64,000 nt of DNA from Gracilaria domingensis (lineage: Eukaryota; Rhodophyta; Florideophyceae; Gracilariales; Gracilariaceae): assembly GCA_022539475.1 (NCBI GenBank), contig VCMS01000319.1, positions 38,297-102,296 on the forward strand, in the 5' to 3' direction. Position numbers and translations under genes: made by a program. Within the stretch, counting starts at the first letter, position 1. Each line of letters starts with the position of its first letter. Positions 34,011 to 43,587 of this stretch are shown piece after piece. The notes beneath the pieces are model-generated. The model saw only the letters and a list, made by a program, of their open reading frames with translations, was not told the origin of the DNA and did not search any database.

Positions 34011-34763
34011 AGCACCATTTAAGCAACCTTTTTCTTTTCAATCCTTCTTTCATTCGAGAATTTCCCTTCGCACTAAGAATTCTAAACGCTTAACTGCTTG
34101 TAGGCAGTTCATGGTATTTCGGAAAGTACAAAACAGCAGCGTCGAGATGAGCAGTCATCATCAACAATAACTTCATTTCAGGAACAGAAAAGGAAAATGC
34201 AAGAGCAATATCCTTTGTTCATTGATTCTTGCAGTCAGAAAACAAGATGCGATATGGATACTGTCCATGAAGCTCTGCGATATAAGTTCAAGAGTTATCC
34301 TTATCAGCAATTTTGCGCTATGAAATCCAAACCACCTGCACAGTCAATTCGTGTATATGTTTTTCGCACTCGCAGTGCTGTGACCAGGGGCACTTACACT
34401 GCCAAAGGGTCTCTCAAATGTTGATGAAGACAAAAATGTCTACGAGCTTGCGAAGAATTAGTACAGGAGGCGACGAAAGCTGTCTTTCTCGCAGAAGAAT
34501 TTGCCTTGGCGTCGATGACGGACTCAAGGAGTACGAATGTCCGTTTACTGCAGTTTGGGAGTAAGTGTGATGTTAAGGGTTGCATCTGTTGTAACTGTGC
34601 ACTTTTTCTCGTATATTTGAGTCCTCAGAGTTAAGTTCCTTCGTTTTGTACATGTCACAAACCTAACGTTTTCTATAGATAGCGCACTTGGTCCCTTCAC
34701 AAAACTTCGCTAACGCCTGCATGTTTGAAAAGATAGGATGTACATACGAAAAGCTAGATGGAT
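34011..34763. other. No gene recognised
   Basis: A short plus frame, 34197-34424, has several cysteines and basic residues but no known pattern. Confidence 0.4.
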
Positions 34764-35156
34764 CCCTATAAGAAATTTTTGCGGCTTGCGGATCACGCGC
34801 GGATGTAAATTGGATGGTTTTTCAAAAATAGGAGCGCACTATGTGGTGGAATGGGGGATTAAAATCGCCTCCTATGACCTCATTTAGGGTGCCAAAAGGG
34901 AGTGTGCTGTGAGTGTAGGAGGAGTGGGAAAGGATAGCGCAAGTGTCATAACGCACTCAGAAAAGCCTATCATGCAATGAGAACAACCTCAGCACACCCT
35001 CATATGACATTCACAAAATTGAAAAAATTGATAATTTAATATGCACCGTGCCAAAATGGAGGTCGCGCGGAAGGCTTAATGAATGTAATGTGAGGGTCTA
35101 CAACATCCGATTGCCTTCATGTTACGTTCAAAATTTTGAAAAAATTTCTTATAGGG
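34764..35156. mobile_element. MITE-like element with terminal inverted repeats
   Basis: CCCTATAAGAAATTTTT at 34764-34780 is matched by its reverse complement at 35139-35156 (AAAAAATTTCTTATAGGG). A CGGATGT block lies inside each arm, and an inner GGGAGTGTGCTG / CAGCACACCCT pair extends the symmetry. The 393 bp size, lack of a reading frame and foldback layout fit a non-autonomous DNA transposon. I could not settle a target-site duplication. Confidence 0.65.
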
Positions 35157-35503
35157 GATAGAACAAGATGCGAAGCTTTCATTCTTGGAACATAGCTTAT
35201 AGTTCCACGAAATGCTCCACTTGGTGCTTTGCTGACGAAAACTGGGAAAGGAATCGAAAAGATCAATAGGACAACTTAACACAACCCCTTTCTCCACTCT
35301 TCCCTACAGTTTGCGGGGTAATGAATTTGTGCAACGGTGGATTCTTGGGCCTTTTCGGTCATGCGGGATTGGCTCTCTTGTCCAGAGGTACGGTTCCAAA
35401 CGCATCCTTCCATTATTTGCTTGAAGCTGAGTGTTGAGGAGGCGGTTCCACCCCCTTTTTGGCAGCGGGAGAAACGGAGCCCATTTCCATGTCCTCCAGT
35501 ATT
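35157..35503. other. No gene recognised
   Basis: Short stretch between the foldback element and the 3' end of the channel relic. Confidence 0.4.
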
Positions 35504-37371
35504 TCAGGTATTAGTTCGCCGTTCTGTCGTCACACCGTTGAGATTTTCAATTGCATCACGCAAAGGTTCAAAACCTGGATGTAGGTATTTTACAGTGAGT
35601 TTTTCAGGTATCATATCAGTACCGTCTTGCTTCTTCACGATAATCTGAGTCTCGAGGACCGAATCGTGGTCGTAAACTGTCAGGAAGCTTCCGCGGAAGT
35701 ACATAAGAACAACACGGAAATCACTGCCGGAAGTATGACAAGCACAGTCTACGCCAGACCCTCATTCACACCAAAGATTCCATTCATGGTAACAAAATGC
35801 AAGAACATGCTCAACCACAAACCGTAAAGAGCCCCGCCATACATTCGATCTCCATCCTCGTACTCGTCTTGCAGCGAGAGGCACAGGTTATACTTTTACA
35901 CCTCGTGCATAACCGCAAAGTAAAGAAACATAATGGGAATGATAAAGGTGTGATCGTGCTCTATATGAGACCAAGCAGAGCAACGAATTGCGCCATACAA
36001 TAGTAACGATAGTATTGAAACACAGTAGAACATGTTTAAACGTCATTCTTTTCGCGAGTTGTGCGTGCAAAGTATTTAAGAAAAATGGCCCGCATAATCA
36101 CATGTCCTAGCTGAAGCATTCCTGTGGGCGTTTCGAAGAGGGCTTTAAGAAGTATGAAATTCATCATGAATGCAACTCGCTTTGGAGCGGAAATTGCAAG
36201 AAACTCTGGCGCTCGAACAGGCTCCTGAATGATTTTCACCAGCTTTTCCAACAGAGATCTCGCGACAATGACAAACAAAAAGTTGAAGGACACAACAAAC
36301 GTAAAGTACCAGTCCCTGATATACATGTCAATCTTGGCAACTGAAGAAATCCTCGATATGGACAATAGTATGCGAAAGAAAGTCGGTATCATACTCAGAA
36401 ATAAAGACAGAATAGTGGCCGGTAGGAAACTTTCAATAAAGCCATCGAGCGCTGGTAGCCAATCTTGAATGCCATCCAGGAAGAGAAAAGATTCTGACCA
36501 CGAATTTCAAGTTCGCCAGGTTGCTGGGGAGATTGGTTACACTCATGATAAAGTTACAGGAATAATCCAAAATATAACGAGAAGCAGGGAAGATATTATG
36601 GTTGAGAATGATCTTATTCAAGTCTGCCATCTTGGAATGCCAAAGGCTGTCCAGTTGACAGCATTTGGTTTCGGTGCACGTTAGACTCGCCATTCGTTGG
36701 GTAAACGAGTAAAGTTCATTCTCGCATCGTCGCTGGCAGCTCTGCGTGTAGTAAAGACGACAATGGTAGCTTTGCTTGCCGGGGAGAATTCAGCATTGAT
36801 CGGCTGTTGATAAAGAGTTATCTCATTGAGTCTGCACCCATCGTCATTCCAAACAACAACAACGAACCAAATTTCCTTCTGGTTCTGTGCATGGAATCTA
36901 AACGCGAAGTTACTTAGAAGCATCACCTAAATAAGATCATTTGACAATATTGTTGGCCAACTCTCTTGCATTCACGTCCACAGGTACAAAACGAATGTAT
37001 AACTGGGCCTGCTCGTTCATTCACGACCAAGTTTTGCATTTTCACATGACCGCAGTCCAAGCGTATGGCCCAACTGGTTCTCTGTCAAACCTTCTTCGCA
37101 CGGCTTTCAGGGCTAAGCGTTTCTCAGTGTATAAACTTTTTAGTTGCGCAGCCGAGATCATTTTAAGTCCCATCGGAGTAAGAGACTCTCGTTGCCCAGT
37201 GTGAATCTGGTATATGACGTTGGCACCCGGTATGTGCATGTTCAGAATTTTTTGAGGGTTCAAGTTCATCAGCAATCCGTCGATCCGAAGCGCTCCAAAC
37301 ACATCTGAACCCACCGTGGCATGTAATATTGACGCTGCGTGACTAGTGCGAGGAAAATGCAGGAGTCCCAA
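35504..37371 (-). pseudogene. OSCA/CSC1-type mechanosensitive cation channel, pseudogene
   Basis: Proteins of this family (Pfam RSN1_7TM, eukaryotic OSCA/TMEM63) are plasma-membrane, osmotically gated calcium-permeable channels. On the minus strand the cytosolic part ends with KATIVVFTTRRAASDDARMN, then NEWRV, a stop, and APKPNAVNWTAFGIPRWQT. This is the conserved passage leading into the channel domain (W-x-x-x-x-AP-x-P-x-x-V-x-W). A stretch reading VIFWIIPVT follows in another frame. The frame 36392-36036 gives the core membrane helices: MIPTFFRILLSISRI, WYFTFVVSFNFLFVIVA, and MMNFILLKALFETPTGML. The C-terminal helices near 35700-36030 and a final YDHDSVLETQIIV are split between frames. At least five stops or shifts. 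The upstream limit is uncertain; the frame 37371-37042 may be the start of the cytosolic region. Confidence 0.7.
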
Positions 37372-38913
37372 CCGCTCCGATCATGGGTCTATTTTCTCTG
37401 TCAAGAGAGAGAGCCACACAAGAAACTACGCCAGGGCCGCCAATGCCGTGAAAAAAGTTTGGTTGGGACATATGATCTCTGCCACTACCCATCCCCATGT
37501 GTTCCAAAATCTGCGTGTTCAAACCGACTGACAAACCAGGTTCAGATTGCAATAGTGGGATCTGGCGCCAGTGTAACGGATAACAGAGATTTGCAGCAGC
37601 GGCAGCAGCGGCAGCGGCAGCAGCTGCTACTGCACTGTGGTTTCGAATTTGCTGATTTTTCGACGAAGTAGCAGCGCGAGGTGTTCGTGGAATACAGAAA
37701 GCTGACTGCCAGCGGGTTGGACATCGTTGGAAGTGTGTGAGGGGTAAGGAAGGGAGTGCGGAAAGGCTGCGGAAAAAAGGAACCAGAAAGATAAAGGCGC
37801 AACTTTCGGCAGAACGAAAATTGCGAGCGAGGAATAAGATGCGGATAGAACGATGCATGTATCTTCGGGACCACAACTGACATGTACCTTTCGTAATTGC
37901 AAATTCATTCTTCTCTCGTTGCGTTGCATTCAGCATGCAACAGCAATTGAGGTACTTCGTGAAAAGTTCAAGTAAGAAAAGCGTCAAAATCTCCGGTTGA
38001 AGATCCGACGAAATAAGCACCAAGCCGCAAACCGCCTGTGCCGAATGTGCAATGAGCATTCAAAAACATTGAGCGACAATATTAAAATGATTTTTCAATA
38101 ACATAAGATTTTCCCTAGAGACTTTTAAGCTGTAATGTCTACATATTTCTACTTTGCATCAATGGCTTTCAACAAAGTTTGTATTTCAATTCTCAGTAAA
38201 GAATTTTGGATGAACAAGTTCGGATATCAATTTTACAACCAACCAAGCTCTTTTTGAATATCTTTCCCTCAAATGACTATAATCCATTTGCCTTTTCTTG
38301 GCTCTAAACATAAGTTAGGTTGAGGTGCCGAGGTTGGGACATCGTGTAGGCAGTTTTACATCACTGGACCTGAATGTGATTGAAGAAAATAAAGTTAAAA
38401 ATTAATAAATATCTAAAGAAGTTTCTCCGAAGGCGTTACTTGTATTGGGTCATTTTCTAGATGTTACAAAACAGTTCTGTCTGAAAAAAATTCTATTTGA
38501 GTACCTAGTCCTTGAGCATTTTGTTCTGGGTCAAGAAGTACTATATTTCTACTTATACTATTTCAAATTAATGCATATGTCGCATTGTTCAATTATTTTC
38601 TGCTTTGTTTTCTAGAATTAAAGTTTTCAACGATTCTGTGTCTAAGGAACAACTACGATTAATTTGTCACTCTTACCGTTGAAAACCTTGCTTTCAACTG
38701 ATACGAAATCAATCAATTGTTCAAAGTTTTCCAAGGAGAACTGCTGGTGATCTCTGCATTTTCTTTGATTTTTCAGTTTAATCTTGACAAGATGAAAATA
38801 TACATTTGACAAACAATTCTCCTGCTTCAAAATTGCTGTTACTTTCCGTTTGTTGTCAAGTTACCACCTAAAGAAAATGAGATGAATTATGCTCCGAATA
38901 AAGCTTTAGAAAA
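37372..38913. other. No gene recognised; upstream of sulfotransferase gene
   Basis: Contains the CAG/CGG triplet run and, from 38060 on, AT-rich sequence likely to hold the promoter of the gene at 38914. Minus-strand frames across the triplet run are compositional. Confidence 0.4.
37592..37627. repeat. Imperfect (CAG/CGG)n triplet run
   Basis: About twelve triplets of CAG interspersed with CGG. On the minus strand it reads as polyalanine inside an otherwise unconvincing frame. Confidence 0.85.
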
Positions 38914-40974
38914 ATGTTCAGTGTCACAAGATTCCGAAAATGGATCATCCATTTGTTTCTGTTCCTATGCTTTTATAACCTAGTGTGGTATTATCCAGAG
39001 GACCTCTCCGAAATAGAAGAACATTCAACAATTAATATCCAGAAGGTTCGCTGGCTAGCACTCGTTCGTATTCAGAAAACCGCTACGACCGCCTTAAGCA
39101 ACTCCATACAATTTATAAATGGTTGCAATTGTGGGTGGGACGAATGCCATTGTCAGCACAACTCTGTTTCTGTGGTAAATGGGAAACCATGCTCTCGCAT
39201 GACTTGCGTGGCTGAATGTAAAGAAAGAGGCTGCTTTTACTTTTTACGAAATACTCCTCATGCAGACATGTTAGAGTTGGAACTTGCTTTTGCTGACGCT
39301 GGAATTATGGTAGATGAAGTCGGATTCATGACACTGCTACGGGATCCAATAGAGAGATATATGAGTGAATATAGACATATTACAAAGGCAGCTCCAAATA
39401 ACTGCTCTTCCAATATCAACCGATTCCGATTTGGTTGGGATTTCAATTATTCATGCGACCTCGATTTTCGTACTTTTGCTTCAGACGCCGAACATATTTC
39501 CATAAATAATAATAGGCAAACAAAAATGATTGCTGGACTTGGAGAGTTTGGGGTTCAAGAACTGTATGGGTCTTACTCAAACATGCTGAAAATTGCTAAA
39601 CTAAACCTAGATCGACTATTTTGGCTAGGTTCCAAGCACTCATTTAATAGAAGTATTGGAATTCTTAAGAAGAGATTAGACAACTACAGGAATGATATAA
39701 AACTTGGTGAAATTTCCACTTTAAGTACCAGAAACACTTTAAAATATGAAAATCTGTCAAAAGCTCTTCATATGTTGTCCAAAGAAAATAACTACCTAGA
39801 CGTCTTACTTTATGATTATGCAAAACGTTCTTCGGTTCTTCTGGATGAAAACATTATACCTACTAGAGAAATGGAAATCCGGGGGCAAAAAAAGGCTCCT
39901 GCTCTTTTTCTTCGAAAGCCGAGTAACTCAGTATCATCATTAAAAACTGTCGTGAAATTGGGGGAAGTTTTTGACAGTTCAGTCATCAAAAAGTATCCAG
40001 ATTGTGAGTTCCCGCAGACTGACCATAGCCTTGTCGGAACCTGGACTTGGTACGACTCAAAGTTTGGCTGCGCTCTGAACTACTCGTGGTATAAACTAAC
40101 AACTTTTGAAATACCGAAGTACAACATTAAATTCAGTACTCGAAGCTTTCTCTCAGACAGAAAGAAAAATATAACAAATTTTATCCTTCTGATTGGTGCT
40201 GCTCAGACAATGGGAATTCAAGCTAAGAAGCCTTATGCTTACTACCTACACATGTTGTCTTCGATGCCTGTTATTATTGTCGGCTGGGGTGGAATAGGAC
40301 CAGGGTTTTATTCAGATATTTTGAAGCAAAAACTTGCCTTATCCAAAGTTTTGCGGTATTTAGTACAGAATGCAAAGTATATTGTAATTCAAGCCATGAG
40401 TGGAAGATCTGCTGCCTCTTCGATTTGTCCTCAGAAATGCTGGAATATGTACTGCCAGAACGGAAGCGTAGTTCAGCACTTAGTGGATCGAATGGGAGAA
40501 AGCGGAAAGCAGGTAATAAAGAAAGATTGGATGGCAGCACATTACAAACTAATAGTTGATATAAATAGGCTAAAGGAAAAAAGATCTCATATAATCTTTC
40601 ATTATATTTCTACATCTCTGTTGGCACATCGGGATGAACACGAGTTCCCGCAGTTCATTGATAGAAATTTATTTAGAAATCTGGTTGAGCACGTAAGAAA
40701 GAAAAATATTCCTATCGAAAGCGTCGTCAGTGTCGCTGAGAAGCGTTCAAAAGATGATTTCCAGCTTCGTCCGATGCAATGTATTCTGGGAAACAAGCAT
40801 TACATTACTCCTGGTTGTGCCGTTAATCGTTCTCTTGTTTGCAACATGCACAACTTAGTGAACAACTGTAACTGTCACACTTTTCGAGTTCATTACTATC
40901 CCTCATACAGACTGCATAGGTTATCAGGGGTTCAATTGGCACATAAGATTAGAATTCTCGAACAACATCTATAA
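38914..40974 (+). CDS. 6-O-sulfotransferase-like protein with C-terminal DUF6473/SGNH-like domain
   Basis: 686 residues; a TAA at 38899 in frame supports this ATG. A signal anchor at residues 9-27 (KWIIHLFLFLCFYNLVWYY) predicts a Golgi type II protein. Residues 46-300 are a Sulfotransfer_2 (HS6ST-like) domain that would use PAPS. The 5'-phosphosulfate loop is VRIQKTATTALSNS (51-64), the 3'-phosphate site is LLRDPIERYMSEYRH (141-155), and NNNRQTKMIAGLG (198-210) matches the Asn-Asn-Arg-Gln segment of heparan 6-O-sulfotransferases. A Cys-rich insert (71-107) is present. Residues 370-610 resemble DUF6473: ILLIGAAQTMGIQAKKPYAY, WGGIGPGFYSDIL and YIVIQAMSGRSAASS. I infer sulfation of galactan or other matrix polysaccharide, with the second domain perhaps binding or editing the same chain. 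The acceptor is unknown. Like the gene at 21433 it is AT-rich. Confidence 0.8.
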   Translation: MFSVTRFRKWIIHLFLFLCFYNLVWYYPEDLSEIEEHSTINIQKVRWLALVRIQKTATTALSNSIQFINGCNCGWDECHCQHNSVSVVNGKPCSRMTCVAECKERGCFYFLRNTPHADMLELELAFADAGIMVDEVGFMTLLRDPIERYMSEYRHITKAAPNNCSSNINRFRFGWDFNYSCDLDFRTFASDAEHISINNNRQTKMIAGLGEFGVQELYGSYSNMLKIAKLNLDRLFWLGSKHSFNRSIGILKKRLDNYRNDIKLGEISTLSTRNTLKYENLSKALHMLSKENNYLDVLLYDYAKRSSVLLDENIIPTREMEIRGQKKAPALFLRKPSNSVSSLKTVVKLGEVFDSSVIKKYPDCEFPQTDHSLVGTWTWYDSKFGCALNYSWYKLTTFEIPKYNIKFSTRSFLSDRKKNITNFILLIGAAQTMGIQAKKPYAYYLHMLSSMPVIIVGWGGIGPGFYSDILKQKLALSKVLRYLVQNAKYIVIQAMSGRSAASSICPQKCWNMYCQNGSVVQHLVDRMGESGKQVIKKDWMAAHYKLIVDINRLKEKRSHIIFHYISTSLLAHRDEHEFPQFIDRNLFRNLVEHVRKKNIPIESVVSVAEKRSKDDFQLRPMQCILGNKHYITPGCAVNRSLVCNMHNLVNNCNCHTFRVHYYPSYRLHRLSGVQLAHKIRILEQHL

Positions 40975-42318
40975 GTGAGTTTTAATTTTTATGTTAAACA
41001 AATATTCAGAAAATATAACGAAATTCTCAACGTCCTCCCAACTTCCATTTATCCCTATGACTACTGTTTAGCTGCGTTATCATCAATTGGAATATGGTGA
41101 ACTCTCAGCGACACTCAGTGTGAGGCAGTTCGAAAAGTATTGCATCCCCTTCTGGGCTATACCTGAACACCTTTTCTTAACCTAACTGACAGTTGCGCAG
41201 GCTCACAAATTAAATCTGGTTAAAGAAGATAATAATCCACTACAATTAGAGCGCGGAATAAACTCAGTCTACCTTGTAGGTAAGAGCCACTCGTTATATG
41301 GTGTCTTTCTGCTCTTCAATATATTCAAATTTAAACATGGTGAAGAATATATCTGTTTAAGTTATAAAAAAGTTATAGAAAAGATATGTCAAACGATTGT
41401 GCACAATAAATGTGTACAGCTGCATGAAACAGCCGAATGAAATTGCTCGTACCCCCTTTCAGGAGGCCAATGAACCTGATAAAAGCAACCTCATTTACTA
41501 TATCATGTCATTAATCTTCATTTCGATAGTACTGTGAAAATTTTTTGCAGCGGTGACGGGTGCTTCAAATCGTAAGGACATGGTGAACTCCCATGCTGTA
41601 CACACTAAATTTAACGCAAAGACACATAGGTGTCTAAAAAGAGCCTGTGTACGTGCAGGGTTATAAAATGCATCGTTGCAAACGAAGCAACCATGGGGAC
41701 AGAAGATGAAATCTTCTCGCGCTTAAAGGAAACGAAACTGTACGCAATAAATTGGTATAAATACACGTCCAGCTGCACATCTCATCCCTTAGCTCAGATG
41801 CAACCCTGACGCGCTCTCTTCCCGTTCTACACATTGCCACGAGTTGGAAGTCTTTTTCCTTCCTTTCTGCTTGTTTGCATTCTTGGTGTGGTTCTGCAAA
41901 TTAGTACTCTCACCATGTTCGCACACGGTCAGTCAAGTCGTTCACAACAACAAAGCAGGAACGCAGACTCAATACTTGTGGAAGAGGTCGTCTTATCGAT
42001 TTCGACTCGGAATGAATCGCGACGTAGAGACAAACACAGTGTGGATTGCAAAGGATCGCAGCGTCGTATGCGCGAGATTTTCAACCGAAATATGTCAGGA
42101 TATGAACGACGCGACTATGATCTCCAGCACCCCATTTCGGAAGAGTTCATCTAGTCCGCGACAAGCAGTATCGGCGAGGACATATACTTCACATGTTCTA
42201 TTCTGAATGATGGAACGCTTACGTACCGCAACGTGGTCCAAGACCTTTAGTTGTACTTGAACTTCGTACTCGAATCGAGAAATATTACAGAACTCTAAGA
42301 AAGTCTGAACATCAGTGG
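40975..42318. other. No gene recognised
   Basis: AT-rich downstream region of the sulfotransferase gene, then overlapping short frames around 41834-42206 that I cannot choose between. Confidence 0.4.
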
Positions 42319-42729
42319 GTGGTCAATATGCTCATTCAAGAACGTCTTCGTCGTGAAAGAAAGTACGGAAGTGGAGCTACTGCAGGTGCTAACCAGACTC
42401 CATCCGAGGCCATTGTGCAGCATGAGACACCTGAGACAGATCAACCAACTCTAAATAGTAAGGAACGGACAACGAATTGTAATATACCGCAAGAAAATGT
42501 TCCCGACCAACCTCTTCGTAACAAAGTCTCGCCTATTGAGGAAGGTGACGTGATTCTCCTGGGCGCCAGCGGCCCACGCGGCGAGAGCAGTACAATAGAC
42601 GGAGTCCGATTACGACTCCCATCTTCAGTCTCAGATAGAGAATTCAATCCAAACATCTCGAACGGTGTCGTTTCGAGTTGTGCCACATTCCAATCCGGAA
42701 CCTCGTCCTGTACACAGCGGATCAAATGA
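42319..42729 (+). CDS. Hypothetical protein, doubtful
   Basis: A 136-residue plus frame starting MVNMLIQERLRRERK and rich in Thr, Ser, Pro and Gln, with no membrane segment or domain. Composition is plausible for a disordered protein, and it could be a fragment of a transposon accessory ORF. There is no independent support, so it may be chance. Confidence 0.2.
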   Translation: MVNMLIQERLRRERKYGSGATAGANQTPSEAIVQHETPETDQPTLNSKERTTNCNIPQENVPDQPLRNKVSPIEEGDVILLGASGPRGESSTIDGVRLRLPSSVSDREFNPNISNGVVSSCATFQSGTSSCTQRIK

Positions 42730-43587
42730 CCGGAACAACAACTGAAATACCCGAAAGGAAAATTTTCAGAAAAACGTGGGTGAATGGAGTGCACTGTACT
42801 CAGTGTAGTAATCTGAAAATGACGACTTTTGCGCTGACTTTATTTCAATATATCGAGTACATTCTGAGTGCAATTTGAATCGCTCACCATCATATTGCAC
42901 TCTTCGTACCATCAAAGTGCGCTCCATTGTGACACCTCTCGGTCGCCTACAACCAACATCAGTTCCTTGCCCTCCCGCGGCACTTCTACGGCTTGTAAGA
43001 GCCATAGACCTACTAGTATACATCGCCATCCGTTATTACTTGCATTACATCAATTTCTGCTGCAAGATGCATACTAAATTGTGATATATAAGGGCTCTTC
43101 AGAGCACTTTACAGACGCTCCTCTCACCGTCATGAGTTATTGCTGTCACAAATCGTACCCATATTCCGCTCAAATCACTATTCGCAATCTTTGTGCTCCC
43201 TGAGCCTCTTTACGTTCACGTGTTACCACAGAATTAGTCTGACGTCTCACCATTCTGCTCTAAAAACTTCAAACTACCGAAGAGCTTTCAGATGCTCTTC
43301 TACTAATAGATATTGGCAGTGTCCGTCTCGAACCTACACGACGATATCATCATTACGTCTCAACAAATCGAAACCTCATTTGGTACCGCTTTCCCTGTCC
43401 CACGCACATGCTCGTATGTGCGTGGAATCTACGTCGGATCCAGGCACTTTCATGCAGCTTAGAAACTTTTCAGACCATAAGTGCCCACATATCCTAGTGA
43501 TGGTGCTGAGCTCTCAATCTACAAAGCCTCCTGTTGATATTGTCTATGGAACTCTGATGATGGTCCAGTATATGGTCTGAAAGAACC
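42730..43587. other. No gene recognised
   Basis: Pyrimidine-rich plus strand giving several overlapping short frames. Nothing supported. Confidence 0.4.

Noticed and set aside
37343-38059. 238-codon minus frame with a polyalanine run
   Set aside because: The alanines come from the CAG/CGG triplet repeat; the rest has no domain and overlaps the probable start of the channel relic in another frame.
43140-43580. 146-codon plus frame
   Set aside because: Pyrimidine-rich, Ser/His/Leu-dominated composition and next to the 3' end of Tnp2 copy 2; no support.
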